Shown in pieces: positions 42,087 to 53,500 of a DNA stretch of 64,000 bases (within the stretch, counting starts at the first letter, position 1; every line of letters begins with the position of its first letter). Origin of the DNA: Fulvia fulva (taxonomy: Eukaryota > Ascomycota > Dothideomycetes > Mycosphaerellales > Mycosphaerellaceae). Below the pieces are notes generated by a model. The model did no database searches. It was not told where the DNA came from and saw only the letters and a program-made list of their open reading frames with translations. The translations under genes were made by a program, and so were the position numbers. Location of the stretch: positions 3,472,001 to 3,536,000 of the forward strand of contig NC_063017.1 in assembly GCF_020509005.1 (NCBI RefSeq), written 5' to 3'.

Positions 42087-44457
42087 TTAGTAGTTCTGGT
42101 CGCGACTGTGCCGGCGCACATTCAAGGCCTCCATACCTTTGACCTTCCACGCACCATTATCCTCCTGCGTTTCCAAAGTGGCATAGAACTGTCCATCGCT
42201 GTCATACAACTGGAACTTGCTGTTTGCGTTTGGTTCAATCAGTCGGATTTCATGGTTGTCAGGCTTTGTCCAGTCATACACGGTCCTCTTCTCTCCGGAC
42301 TTGCCGAGGACCAAGATGGATCCTTCTCGAAGGTAGATTGGCAGCGTGTCAGAACCGTGCGTCTCTTTCACCCACCGCGGACCATTGACCACAGTGTCGT
42401 CCCAGATACTGGTCCATCGTCCGGCAGGCAAGTAGAACTCAATGTCTCCGGACTCGTTGAGAATGGGTGCCACGAGGATAGAGCTCCCCAGCATGAATTG
42501 CTGATCGCAGTACCAAGCAGTGCGATCATCTGGGAACTCCAGTGCCATCGCGCGAACGCTGACTGGCCAGCCATGCTTCATGGACTCTATCGCCTGACTG
42601 TACAGGTAGGGCATGAGCCTGCACTTCAATTGGGTGAACCTCCTGAGCACGGCTGTAGACCCCTGCTCACTCGTGTCGTCGTCATCGATGAGCCACGGCA
42701 CACGATACGAATTGCTGCCATGCAACCTGGAGTGCGAACACAGCAGTCCAAATTGGACCCATCTCTTGTAAATAGTGGCATCCGGGTATCCTTCGAAGCC
42801 GCCAATGTCCACAGACCAGTATGAGAAGCCGGAAAGACCAAGTGACAGCCCACCACGCAGAGACTCTGCCATGGCCTCGAAAGTACTCTCGCAGTCGCCA
42901 CCCCATTGTAGTGGAAACCGCTGCGTACCAGCGCAAGCCGACCGGGCGAACAAAACTGCCTCGTCCTTGCCATAGCGCTCCTGCAAGGCTTCGAAGACCA
43001 GCTTGTTGAACATGAAAGGATAGAAGTTGTGCATTCTCGCAGGATCGACGCTATCATCATGCCACTGAACGTCTTGCGTTGGAATCCGCTCGCCAAAGTC
43101 GGTCTTGATGGAATCCACCCCGGTATCGAAAAGTTTTTTCAAGCAGCCTACGAACCATTCGCATGCAGCTGGGTTGGTGAAGTCGACAATACCCATACCT
43201 GCCTGCCATAGGTCCCATTGGAAGACGTCGCCATTCTTTCGTTTTAGAAGATAATCTTTGTCGGCCGCTTCTTTGAACACCGGAGATGCCTGGCCAAGAT
43301 ACGGATTGATCCATACACAAACCTTCGTGATCAGTCCAGTGTCTTTGAGTCTCGAGATCTGACCTTTGGGATCTGGGAAGTGTGAGGACATGAATTCGAA
43401 GTCGCACCAGCGGAATCCGCGCATCCAAAAGCAATCGTAGTGGAAGACCTGAAGTGGTATGTCACGATCCCTCATGCCTTCAATGAAGCTGTTGACTGTC
43501 TTCTCATCGTACTCCGTGGTGAACGACGTGCTCAACCATAGGCCAAAACTCCAAGCCGGAACCTTGTTTGGCTTGCCAGTCAGGGTGGTGTACCTGCTCA
43601 GGATATCCTTTGGACTTGGACCATAGATAATGTACCATTTCAAGCGCTGGCCTTCCACGCTGGTCTGGACACGACAGCTTCGCTCGCTTCCGACTTCGAG
43701 CTCGACCCGTTCCGGTGTGTCAATGAAAATACCATAGCCTCGATTCGACAGCCAGAAGGATATGTTCTTGTAAGCTTGGTCGCTAGATGTTCCACCATCT
43801 GCGTTCCACAAGCTGATGCTCTGGCCGACCTTATTGAGAGTGCCAAATCGCTCGCCGAGACCATAAACTTGCTCGCCGACACCAAGGGTGGTTTGTGTCA
43901 GGATGTAATGCTTGAAGTCTCGCATATCGGCGGTCTGCATGGGGCTGCCAGGTCCTGGCGAGAAGGCGAAAGCAACACTTCGGTCGAGCAACGATGTCAG
44001 CTTATGCTTGCCATCTGCGCTGTGGAACTGGACATCGAACGTGTGTGGTTTCGCAGTGACTGTTGCTGCGACGCTGCCCGAGGTAAGAGTTGTGTCAGTG
44101 TCTGTCTTAGAGATCGAGGCACTGACTTGGGGCTGCCCGGCCGGAAAGAGTTCGAAGTCAGGACCTTTCTTGACAGCACCATGCCAATGGGTCACTTCCA
44201 CAGACAAGATACCATCGCTAACAGCTTCGAGATCCACGGTCAAGGTAGGCCTGTTCAATGTGTCGCCTCTCGAACGGATCTTGGCAGTAGGACAAAGCAA
44301 GCCAAGCTTCTTGCCTCCGTTGCACTCCTCGATTGAGTATATGTCTTCAGCATACTCGACTCGTTTGTCTTCCGCCACCAACCACATTCCTTTACGAACA
44401 TTAGCGACCGTTGTAGTACTAATGACTAGAGCCTTCCTCACCATCTCGGAACTTCAT
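42087..44457 (-). CDS. GH31 alpha-xylosidase
   Basis: Exon 1 is only 16 nt (44457-44442, MKFRD plus one base); a 52-nt intron (GTGAGG, CTAAT branch, AAAG acceptor) leads to exon 2 (44389-42087), giving 772 residues. The joined start MKFRDGMWLVAEDKRVEYAE is the usual one for fungal intracellular alpha-xylosidases. GH31 signatures are present: GVDSIKTDFGERIP with the nucleophile Asp, and GFSYWSVDIGGFEGYPD with the acid/base Asp. Such enzymes remove alpha-1,6-xylose from xyloglucan oligosaccharides. No signal peptide is present, so it probably acts inside the cell. Divergent from the sulfite oxidase. Confidence 0.92.
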
Positions 44458-45027
44458 GATAGCGGCGTCTTAGTACTACGCTGCCTCGGCGAAAAGCTTC
44501 AGCAGGCCTCTATGCTCACTTGAGCAGAAGAAACAATGGACACGATTGTAAGAGAAGAACAACAAACCATCAGATGATCCATCATCCAACATGGAGGGGC
44601 ATACGGAACAATACAGGCCGAGGTATTGTTCCGTCTAAGCTGCATTACATTGCAGCATGGAACAGCAGGGCAGCATTGGACGCAAATGCGAAGGGCCTTC
44701 GACACGGAAAATATGCAACGTCGCCTCTTACGTGGAAGCAAAGAACCTGTTTCGGCGTGTGTGTTAGAAATGACCTCTCGAAGATAGACTCCGTACCAAG
44801 CCACAAGGAGCACTCACCAAAGGCCCGGTCCACTGCTACCCTTGCTTGCCTGCATCATGACGAGCATGACAGCTTTAGCCACACATCTGCAGAGCTCTGT
44901 AGACCCGAATCCGAAGTTCTGTTCTGACAGACGTCACCGTCGGCATGACTGGTGATTTTGCTTCATAGCAGCTCTTCGTCCACAATCCAGGCTGATCACT
45001 CGACATCTCTGTGCACACATCAGTAGC
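44458..45027. promoter_or_regulatory. Divergent promoter alpha-xylosidase / sulfite oxidase
   Basis: A 570-bp region between two gene starts. No specific site stands out. Confidence 0.45.
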
Positions 45028-46176
45028 ATGCCAGACCAATCCAAACCACTGAGCCGCGAACCAGAAGTCGAAGATCTCATCAAGAACTTCATAACACCCG
45101 TTGGTCAAGGTTACGACCGCAACCACTCCACACATCCCGTGCAACTCAATGCTTCGACACACCGCGTGAAAATCAATGGCCAAGTCACAAGACCTATAGA
45201 GCTGTCAATTTCAGAGCTTCGGAACGAGTTTGCGCAACACGAAGTTGTCTGCGCGCTGCAGTGCGCGGGCAACAGAAGGCATGTCATGCGCACGAAGATC
45301 AAAGAGGTCGATGGAGTGGACTGGTTGGAAGGCGCAGTTATGAATTGTAAATGGCGTGGTCCGCTTTTGGCTGATGTGCTCGAGCGTGCTGGAGTCAAGA
45401 TCGATCAACAGGATCGAGGCAATGCGCATGTTGCGTTCGCATCGTGTGAAGTGGAATGCGATGATGCCGCATGGTATGGCGCCAGTATCCCCTTGTCCAG
45501 GGCATTGCGCCGGGACGCAGAAGTCGTGCTTGCGCTTGACATGAACGATCAGCCTCTTTCACTCGGTCATGGATTTCCGGTGAGGGTTGTAACGCCGGGT
45601 ATTGCGGGTGCGAGATCTGTCAAGTGGTCGAACCAGGTCACAGTGCAGATGCAGGAAAGCGAGAACCATTGTCAACACTTCGATGACAAAGTGCTGCCGC
45701 CGGAGGTGACCAGTATGGAGCAGGCCAAAGAAGTCTGGGAGACGATCCCCGCTGTGCAGGAGATGCCAGTGAATCCCGTGATTGCGTGGCCTCAGAGCGG
45801 GAGTGCCGTGCGACGTGATGCGGACGGCACTGTGAGCGTCGCAGGTTACGCTCTTCCAGGTGGCGAAGACGGACCTGTCGTCAAGGTGGAGGTCACGGCC
45901 GATGGTGGTAAGTCGTGGCGGGAAGCTGAGCTGATAGCGCACCCCGAAGAGAGCAAGTGGTCGTGGAAGCTATGGCAAGCTCTTACGAAAAACACCCACA
46001 CCTGGATGATCCACAGCTGGGGAAAAGTGTCCACGACAGAGGCGCTAGCCCAAGACAGACCTTGCTGGACTCAGGGGATTCCGAACCTGAAAGCGACAAC
46101 GCAGGCGCCAACACATCGAGAGCTACTGCAGGCAAGGAAACAAGGTCGCGCTTCTTTCCGAGACAAGAAGCAATGA
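45028..46176 (+). pseudogene. Sulfite oxidase, 3' end lost at transposon junction
   Basis: The frame reads MPDQSKPLSREPEVEDLIKN and has the molybdopterin-binding core with the ligand cysteine (EVVCALQCAGNRRHV), GHGFPVRVVTPGIAGARSVK and part of the dimerisation domain (KVEVTADGGKSWREAELI). Homology fades after SKWSWKLW at about 45,975. The remaining 67 codons to 46176 (TKNTHTWMIHSWGK and on) do not resemble the expected end of the dimerisation domain and run into retroelement sequence. Sulfite oxidase detoxifies sulfite to sulfate. About 60 to 80 residues are missing, and no matching piece was found beyond the element. A fused, truncated protein could still be made; activity is doubtful. Confidence 0.8.
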
Positions 46177-46395
46177 CAACTACTCGGCGGTCGGCAATGG
46201 AAAATGTCCATGACGACTACGTACCCCCATACGGGTCACAGTTTGATCACGGGGATGAGTTCGACGAGAACGGAGCACGAATCGATCCACCCAGCGACAC
46301 AGAGGTGGGCGAGGAAACGCCGCTGTTCAATCTCCCTGACACGGTCACTGCCAGGAGACTACGGAAGGCACGATCCACGCCACAGGTTGACAACC

Positions 46396-47868
46396 ATGAC
46401 GACTCCCAAAAGAAAGGAGAACCGGTCTTACGGATTTCAACTTGCCAACGATGACTCCGATGACAGCGACTTCTTCGAAACAATGGCACCCGGAGCAAAC
46501 AAAAGGCGCCGGAATGACGTACTGCCGCACAAGAAAGCTAGTGGCTGCACAAACGATTTATGTCAAAGCAAAGAGTCAAATCGGCAGGGACCAGACGGAG
46601 CCCTCTGTCAGGCGTGCAATGCGCGTTGGCGGAGGTGGTTGAAAACGGACCAACGAGGAGGACCAGACGGTTGGAAAACCACTGCAGCAGGACGAAGTCG
46701 GAAAGGCATACACAAGAAAGTGCAACCCACTGCACAACTAGATTCGGAGCAACGATCCAGCGACTCCGAAGGAGTGATGGCGCCAAAAAGGGCACCTAGG
46801 GGAGGCACACTAAGAGCTCACTGCCCTGATGGGGAGAAATGTCAGGCGTGTTTTGACTACAGTATGAACTACAGGAAGGCTCCCGGTGAACCAAAGTGTG
46901 TCGGGTGCACTAAAACGAAGAGAATATGCCGAAAACTACAGCTTCAAGCAGACGGCAGCCTGCCGGCTAAGAGAGCGTTCAGTTCAGTTCCGCCCAAACC
47001 TGGGACGCTGAGATTTGAACAATTCTGCGACCTATGCGCAAAGGCTTCAAAACGATGTGATGCTCAGCAGCCGATCAATCCAATGCAGCCGTGTACGCCC
47101 TGCCGGACGGGTAGGAAACGGTACTGTATTTCTCAGGCACAAAGGGCCCGAGCCGACGCCGGCCCCAGGTGTCTGGCCTGCGCTAGACACTCCAGGCGCT
47201 GTGACCGTTTGGCACCATGCGACGTATACAAAGAAACTGGACACTCCCGTTGTACGTACGAGTCTGACGACAAGACAAGGTGGTACACAGTACTTGTCAG
47301 TCCAGTGTCGCCGGACCAGGGAACGAATGACAAGGACGCTAATGTTGACCATTACAATGGCAGCAAGCAATGGTGCCGTTTCTGCGAGATCAAGGGTGGC
47401 ACGAACAGATGTGATTTCCGACCAGGGGGCCCGCCGTGCACACCATGCTTCGACTCCGTTCAACGAGGGGCCGACCGATGCACGAACTGGACAGGCCCTG
47501 GGGAAATCGAGTCGGTGGCAACCAGAATGTTCCACCGTAACGATTCGAACGAAATTGTGAGGGACATCACGAAGGATGACAACTGGAGCCGGTCAAATAT
47601 CGCTCCTGGTGCGGCAACGAGCGGCCGACGGAGGCCTGCAGTTGAAGACTCCGACGACATAGATGAATATCAGGAGCAAGAAGAAGATGACATATACTCT
47701 GAAGAGTACCGTGCCAAAGCTCGGGAAGCCTTGAAGAATCATAACTTTAGAACGACTTTTATGACAGCCACGACTTTGGCAGCTTTCGAGAACTCGGTGG
47801 ATGTTGCACTGCGACCAGACCCTCAGTCCTTTGCGCAAGCTATGAAGAGCCCTGATGCTCACCAATAG
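46396..47868 (+). CDS. Cysteine-module array ORF upstream of copia reverse transcriptase
   Basis: An open frame of 490 residues from the ATG at 46396 to the TAG at 47866. It contains five cysteine-rich modules. The first two look GATA-like (CTNDLC to GPDGALCQACNARWRRW; CQAC to EPKCVGCTKTKRIC). The next three look like Zn2Cys6 clusters (CDLCAKASKRC, then CTPCRTGRKRYC; CLACARHSRRC; CRFC to CTPC). An acidic linker follows and then DPQSFAQAMKSPDAHQ, the typical lead-in to copia reverse transcriptase. The next codon is TAG where relatives have Trp. So it was probably once joined to the polymerase as a single polyprotein. I do not know a named family for this array; it could be a captured DNA- or RNA-binding part standing in for Gag. 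Confidence 0.65.
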   Translation: MTTPKRKENRSYGFQLANDDSDDSDFFETMAPGANKRRRNDVLPHKKASGCTNDLCQSKESNRQGPDGALCQACNARWRRWLKTDQRGGPDGWKTTAAGRSRKGIHKKVQPTAQLDSEQRSSDSEGVMAPKRAPRGGTLRAHCPDGEKCQACFDYSMNYRKAPGEPKCVGCTKTKRICRKLQLQADGSLPAKRAFSSVPPKPGTLRFEQFCDLCAKASKRCDAQQPINPMQPCTPCRTGRKRYCISQAQRARADAGPRCLACARHSRRCDRLAPCDVYKETGHSRCTYESDDKTRWYTVLVSPVSPDQGTNDKDANVDHYNGSKQWCRFCEIKGGTNRCDFRPGGPPCTPCFDSVQRGADRCTNWTGPGEIESVATRMFHRNDSNEIVRDITKDDNWSRSNIAPGAATSGRRRPAVEDSDDIDEYQEQEEDDIYSEEYRAKAREALKNHNFRTTFMTATTLAAFENSVDVALRPDPQSFAQAMKSPDAHQ

Positions 47869-49069
47869 AGGCAAGCCATTCAGGCCGAGTACGACAGCCT
47901 TATGGAGAACAACACGTGGGAGGTTGTAGATCTTCCAGCAGGGAGGAAAGCCCTTACCACGAAATGGGTTCTCAAGAAGAAGCTCGGTGCCCATGGCGAG
48001 CTCTTGAAATACAAGGCCAGGATGGTAGCACGTGGCTTTCAGCAGGTCGAGGGCTACGATTATACGGAGACGTACTCTGGAGTAGTGAAAGCATCAGCCT
48101 ACCGTCTACTATTCGCGCTAACGGTGCTGAACAAGTGGACCTGTCACCAGATGGACGTTAGCACAGCATTCTTGAACGGTGAGGTCTTCGAGGACATCTA
48201 CATCTACCCACCTCAAGGATACCCCCACCCCGGAAAAGTTTTACAACTTCGAAAGGCTCTCTACGGGTTAAAGCAGTCACCCCGACAATGGTACAGAAAA
48301 CTGAGACAGTGGCTCCTAGACAACGGCTAGAAGATCTCGAAGTATGACGAGTGTGTGTTCTACCACGCAGAGAACACACTTATGATTACGGTCTACGTGG
48401 ACGACATTAACATTTTCGGCCCCACCGAGGAAAATATCGACACCTTCAAAGCGCAAATATCGAGCGCTTTCAAGATGACCGACGCGGGTAAAGCGGCATA
48501 GTATCTAGGCATGCAACTGGATTGGCGGCCGGATGGACTGTACATCCATCAAAATGGGTTCATTCAACAAACCCTTAGCAAGTTTACCCTGCTGGGTTCA
48601 GCACCCGCAACGGCGCCGCTAGACCCTACTCGAAAGTACCTGGCGGAGAAGGAGACCACCGCGGAGGCGAGTTTCAAGACCAGATTTATGTCTATGGTCG
48701 GGTCCCTCAACTATCTCCAGTCCAAAACATACTGGCCGCTTGCGTTCCCCATATCCCTAATCTCACGATTCATGTCGAACCCGACCTAGTAGCACATAGA
48801 CGGAGTCCTCCAGATTTTCCGATACCTCGGGTGCCACAAAATCGGGCTCCATTACAGCCCCAAAGCGGAACCTACGATAAGAGGCTTCGTTGACAGTGAC
48901 TGGGGTGGAGACACGGACACGGGAAAGTCCACTACTGGTTGGGTGTACACACTCGCAGGCTCGCCAATATCATGGAGCTCCCAGAGACAAAAGACCGTCT
49001 CTAGCTCCTCTACAGAGACATAGTACATTGCTGCATCGGACGCCTGCAAAGAAAGTATATGGCTGAAAG
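47869..49069 (+). pseudogene. Copia reverse transcriptase/RNase H, 5' part, with amber codons
   Basis: Continuous homology to copia reverse transcriptase: AEYDSLMENNTWEVVDLPAG, MDVSTAFLNGEVFEDIYI, LRKALYGLKQSPRQWYRKLR, TVYVDDINIFG (catalytic YVDD) and FVDSDWGGDTDTGKSTTGWV (RNase H). In-frame TAG codons lie at 48328, 48499, 48787, 48790 and 49021, besides the one at 47866. Each can come from CAG or TGG by one C-to-T or G-to-A change at a CA/TG dinucleotide. The frame is otherwise unbroken and resumes in phase after the LINE at 54051. Confidence 0.85.
49056..49069 (+). repeat. Target site duplication of the LINE, left copy
   Basis: TATATGGCTGAAAG here and at 54037-54050 are identical 14-mers flanking the LINE. 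They mark target-primed integration into the copia RNase H region. Confidence 0.9.
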
Positions 49070-49280
49070 ATTGACGGAATCATCGATCTCTGCGCCAAAA
49101 CACGACACATTCGAAAGCTCTTATCAAGGCCATTCCAACGATATAAAAAGCAGGCCACTGCCCCTAGGACTGAGGGAGTTCTACCCCATTCAATCTGGAC
49201 AGCTTGAAGCTCTCTTCACCCTGTTTCTTCAGCTCCAAACGCCGCGGAGGTGCCTAGCTACATTAGGCAACTCCTAGGCA

Positions 49281-50558
49281 ATGGCAGCCCAGGCTACGGT
49301 ACTAACGGCGCCTACGGCCCTACAGGCGAAGCCCCCCCAAGACAACTGGCAGCAACTTATAGAGGACGCAAAAAGCATGGAAACTAACGATCAGCTCCCT
49401 TACCGGTCTCTACAGGTAATGATCACTCAGCTACGCACGGCGCTTGTACTGTCGTATCACCGAGGGCAACAAGAAATGAGGACGACGTCCCAGGCGATTA
49501 GCAAGGCCACCCGGAATCAACACCCCCATAGCTGGGCATCGGTCGCGGCATCGATACCAGGCCCCCGCCCAACGCACGATGCAGTTACGATCCGCATTGC
49601 AGCAAAGGAAGACCAGGCCGAAGTTGCGAAGCTATCGAACAAGGAGCTCGCCCAACGAATTAACCAACCAGGGGTGGTCGCAGTGAACCAACAGTCTAAC
49701 GGCACCCTACAGATCTATACTAGCTCTGCTACTGCTAGGAGGCACCTAGAGGCACAGCCACAGTGGGCATCTAAGGTTGCGGCATCAGCGAAGGTCTCAA
49801 CGAAACAATTCACGATCCTAGTCCACGACATGCCTAAGGAGTTTGACCCAACCAACCAGGGTCACCTACGCGCTCTCCAAGAGGACAACCCGGTCACTCT
49901 TAACTCTCCAATCCAGAAGGCGACTTGGCTCCATAGGAAATGGCCAGAAGGCAAGAAGGCCTCGGCGCTAATAGTATGGCTACAAGACGCGAAAGCGGCG
50001 GATCTAGCGATAGAACAAGGCCTGGTCTGGCAATACAGCCTCAAGACAGTAGAAAAGCACTCCTCATCCTTTCGTGTCCTCCAATGCTTCAAATGCCAAC
50101 AGTATGGACACCAAACCTACACGTGCACAAACAAGCAGGCCTGCTCGAACTGTGCAGGAGACCATATGTCTAGGGACTGTACATCGACTACGAGACGGTG
50201 CGCGAACTGTCCGGGGCACCACCCATCGTATAGTGCGGAATGCCCACAGCGGAAACTAGCGAAAAACAAGGCAATCACAAACAGAACCGTCGCCCCAAGA
50301 TTCTACGGCGACCGTGAGGCTAGCCCACACCGGAACCAACTAGCGGCGGTCGGGCACAAGCGCCCTAGGGCCGAGAACGATGTAAAGGATGCGCAGCCTA
50401 GGGCGTACGGGAGGCCACGTGCTCTGCTAGCTGCGGCGAGGGAATCTAACCAGGCCCGGCTCCCCTTTAGTACACAGCCGATAGGCGTAGACCAGGACGC
50501 ACAGGGCAGTAGGACACAGGACGATACAGAGGAAATGATTGTCGATGCCGATGACTAG
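49281..50558 (+). CDS. LINE ORF1, zinc-knuckle nucleic-acid-binding protein
   Basis: 425 residues. A helical N-terminal half carries AT-QRINQPGVVAVNQQSNGTLQ-type sequence resembling an RNA-recognition fold. Then come CCHC zinc knuckles: CFKCQQYGHQTYTC, CSNCAGDHMSRDC and CANCPGHHPSYSAEC. Such ORF1 proteins coat the element RNA. The stop codon overlaps the ORF2 start region. Confidence 0.88.
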   Translation: MAAQATVLTAPTALQAKPPQDNWQQLIEDAKSMETNDQLPYRSLQVMITQLRTALVLSYHRGQQEMRTTSQAISKATRNQHPHSWASVAASIPGPRPTHDAVTIRIAAKEDQAEVAKLSNKELAQRINQPGVVAVNQQSNGTLQIYTSSATARRHLEAQPQWASKVAASAKVSTKQFTILVHDMPKEFDPTNQGHLRALQEDNPVTLNSPIQKATWLHRKWPEGKKASALIVWLQDAKAADLAIEQGLVWQYSLKTVEKHSSSFRVLQCFKCQQYGHQTYTCTNKQACSNCAGDHMSRDCTSTTRRCANCPGHHPSYSAECPQRKLAKNKAITNRTVAPRFYGDREASPHRNQLAAVGHKRPRAENDVKDAQPRAYGRPRALLAAARESNQARLPFSTQPIGVDQDAQGSRTQDDTEEMIVDADD

Positions 50559-53500
50559 CCTCGACACGCTTAGCATCATCCAGTATAACGTCAACCATAG
50601 CAAGGATATAGTCCAGAACCATTTCCTACACGAGGCGGACCCGCGCGTCCACCACGTCCTTGCAATCCAGGAGCCATGGATTAACCCGCACTATAAGAGA
50701 CCAACGACCTGCAAGTCACCAGGCTACACGACATGCCTACGAGGCGACGGCAGACCCCGCACGTGCTTCTATGTCAGCAAGGACATACTAGAATCCGACT
50801 GGGAGGTAGTGTACTACGCAGACGAAGAAGGCGGGGGCGATATTACCTCCCTCCACGTGGGTAGCACCTGGATACACAACCTATACATGCAACCGCCAGC
50901 CTCGAGGTCTAGCCGCGACCTAGGGGTCTGCAGACACCTAGACAGTGCGCTCAAGAGACAAGGGTGCCACATCGTAGTAGGAGACTTCAACATACACCAC
51001 CCTTCCTGGGAAAGCCTTATGCAGCCGCACCCTATAGCCGACGAAGTACTCGACTTGATGGCGAGCAACGCAATTGCCCTCAATACCCCGAAGGACCTGG
51101 GCACCTGGAAGAGAGGGGGACTCCAAGGCACGATCGACCTCTCCTGGATCTCAGATAGCCACTACCACACGGTAACCTACTGTGGGATCGAACATGAACT
51201 CGAGGCGTCGTCAGACCACATGCCAGTCAGGACCTCTATTGCGACACAGATACAACGCACACCAGCGAGAACCCCTAAGCCAAACTGGGGAAAGGCCCAC
51301 TGGGCCAACATCCAGGCGTACCTCGATGACTCCAAGAGGCTAGTCCAGATCGCGCAGCAGCAATACAACAGTAAAGACGAGATAGACGAAGCAGTCCAGG
51401 GGTTGACAGACGAAATAAGAAAAGCGACCTCACTCCACGTTCCGCTTGCCCAACCAACGACATGGTCCAAACCATACTGGACGCCGGAGTGCACTGCGGT
51501 AGTAAGAGAAGCAAGGAGAGCCCGCCGGGTGTGGACGAGCAGCCATAGCGAGGAGGCCTGGAACGTATACAGGGAGGCATGCCAACAGAAGAAAGCCATA
51601 ATACGGAGGGAGAAAGCAGTCGGCTGGAGGGCCACAGTGGAAGAAATCGCCGGCAAGCCAGAGAGGATGTGGAAGCTAGCGAAATGGGCCCGACAGGACC
51701 CTACACAGGGCCCCTCCTTCTCTATCCCAGCGCTACAATCGCCTAGTGGCCCGGTTAGCGACCCCGAGGCCAAGGCGCGTCTACTGGCTAGCAAGTTCTT
51801 CCCACCCCCAGTCGAGGCTGATCTAAGCGACATAAACAGCTCTACTCCCCTAGCCCCTAGCATCGCGGTCCAACAGGAGGTGTCCGAGGGAGAAGTTACC
51901 GCTGTGCTGAGGAAGTTGCCGGCGAAGAAAGCCCCGGGGCCGGATGGGATCCCAAACGAGCTACTAAAGAAGTGTAGAGATCAACTAGCCCCAGCAGTTG
52001 CAGCGATCTTCAACGCCTGCCTACAGACCGGATACCACCCGATAGCTTTTAAACAATCGACGACAGTGGTCCTACGCAAGCCGCAGAAGGAAGACTATAC
52101 GCAGGTGAAGTCGTACCGCCCAATTGCGCTCCTTAACACTCTTGGGAAGGCGCTTGAGAAGCTGGTTGCAACGAGACTCTCCGAGGCGGCAGAGGAACAC
52201 TCCCTACTCCCGGACACCCAGATGGGTGCGCGCCCACAGCGATCGACGCTATCCGCGATGGAACTTATCACCTCTCAGGTAAAGGCCATCTGGTATAAGA
52301 ATAGGGACAAGGTGGCTTCCTTACTTAGCCTAGACATATCGGGAGCCTTCGACTACGTGTCACACCCGCGGCTTCTCTACATCCTAAGGTCGAAAGGACT
52401 CCCTGAGTGGCTTGTCAACTTCGTACGGTCCTACCTCCAAAACCGCAGTACGTCGATCCTGGTCGGCCAGTACAGAAGCCCATTTCAAGCAGTCCACACT
52501 GGAATCCCGCAAGGCTCAACGCTAGCACCTATTCTGTTCCTCTTCTTTATGGCGACGCTGCTCCCAGCCCTAGAATCCCAGAACACCGCTGCGAGCGGCT
52601 TCGTAGACGACACAAACATCCTAGCGTGGTCTTCCTCGACTGAGGAGAACTGTAGGCTACTAGAAGAGAAGCACAAGATCTGCGAGGACTGGGCTAGGAG
52701 GCACGGGGCTCGGTTTGCCCCAGAAAAGTACAATCTGATACACTTTACGCGCCGGCCACGGTTCCACAATATGCAAGCTTCTATCCAGATACAGGGGCAC
52801 ACGACTAACCCGGCAAATCAGCTCAGGATCCTCGGACTATGGGTGGACCCGGCGCTACGGTGGAGGAAGCACGTACAGGCAATATTACGGAAAGCTGAAC
52901 AGAATATAGCATCATGCCAGAGGCTCACTGCGTCCACATGGGGGGCGGACTTCCGGCAGTCACGACTTCTATATACGGCTATTGTACGGCCAGTCCTTAC
53001 CTATGGCAGCCAAGTGTGGTCCTTAGGCGAGAGGGCCTGCCCATCGAAGGGACTCGTCGCGCCGCTAGCGAAGATCCAAAACCAATGCCTAAGGAAGGTC
53101 ACCGGGGCATATAAGTCGACACCAACGAGGATGCTTGAGCACGAGACCGCTATACCGCCGATCGACCTATACATCCAGGGACTACGGACCTCCTACTTAG
53201 GCAAGTCGGCACAGTACCCAGTACAGAAGGTCATCGCCAGTGCAGTCGCAAGGGCCCGCGAATCAGTACCAGCGCATAAGGGCATTCGACCCGGAAACGA
53301 GCCGAACTACCGGGCAAGGGACGAACAGCTAGCAACACAATGGGAAGGTGAGAAATCGTTTGTAGAGCAACTATGGAAAGAGAGGTGGAACAACCAGGTT
53401 GTAGGGCATAGTGGACGCCCTCAGCCAGCGGGACAACCTAAGGAATGGTCAGCTACAAAATCCGCGGTCAAGCACCCCCCGAAGCTCATCCACTACCGCC

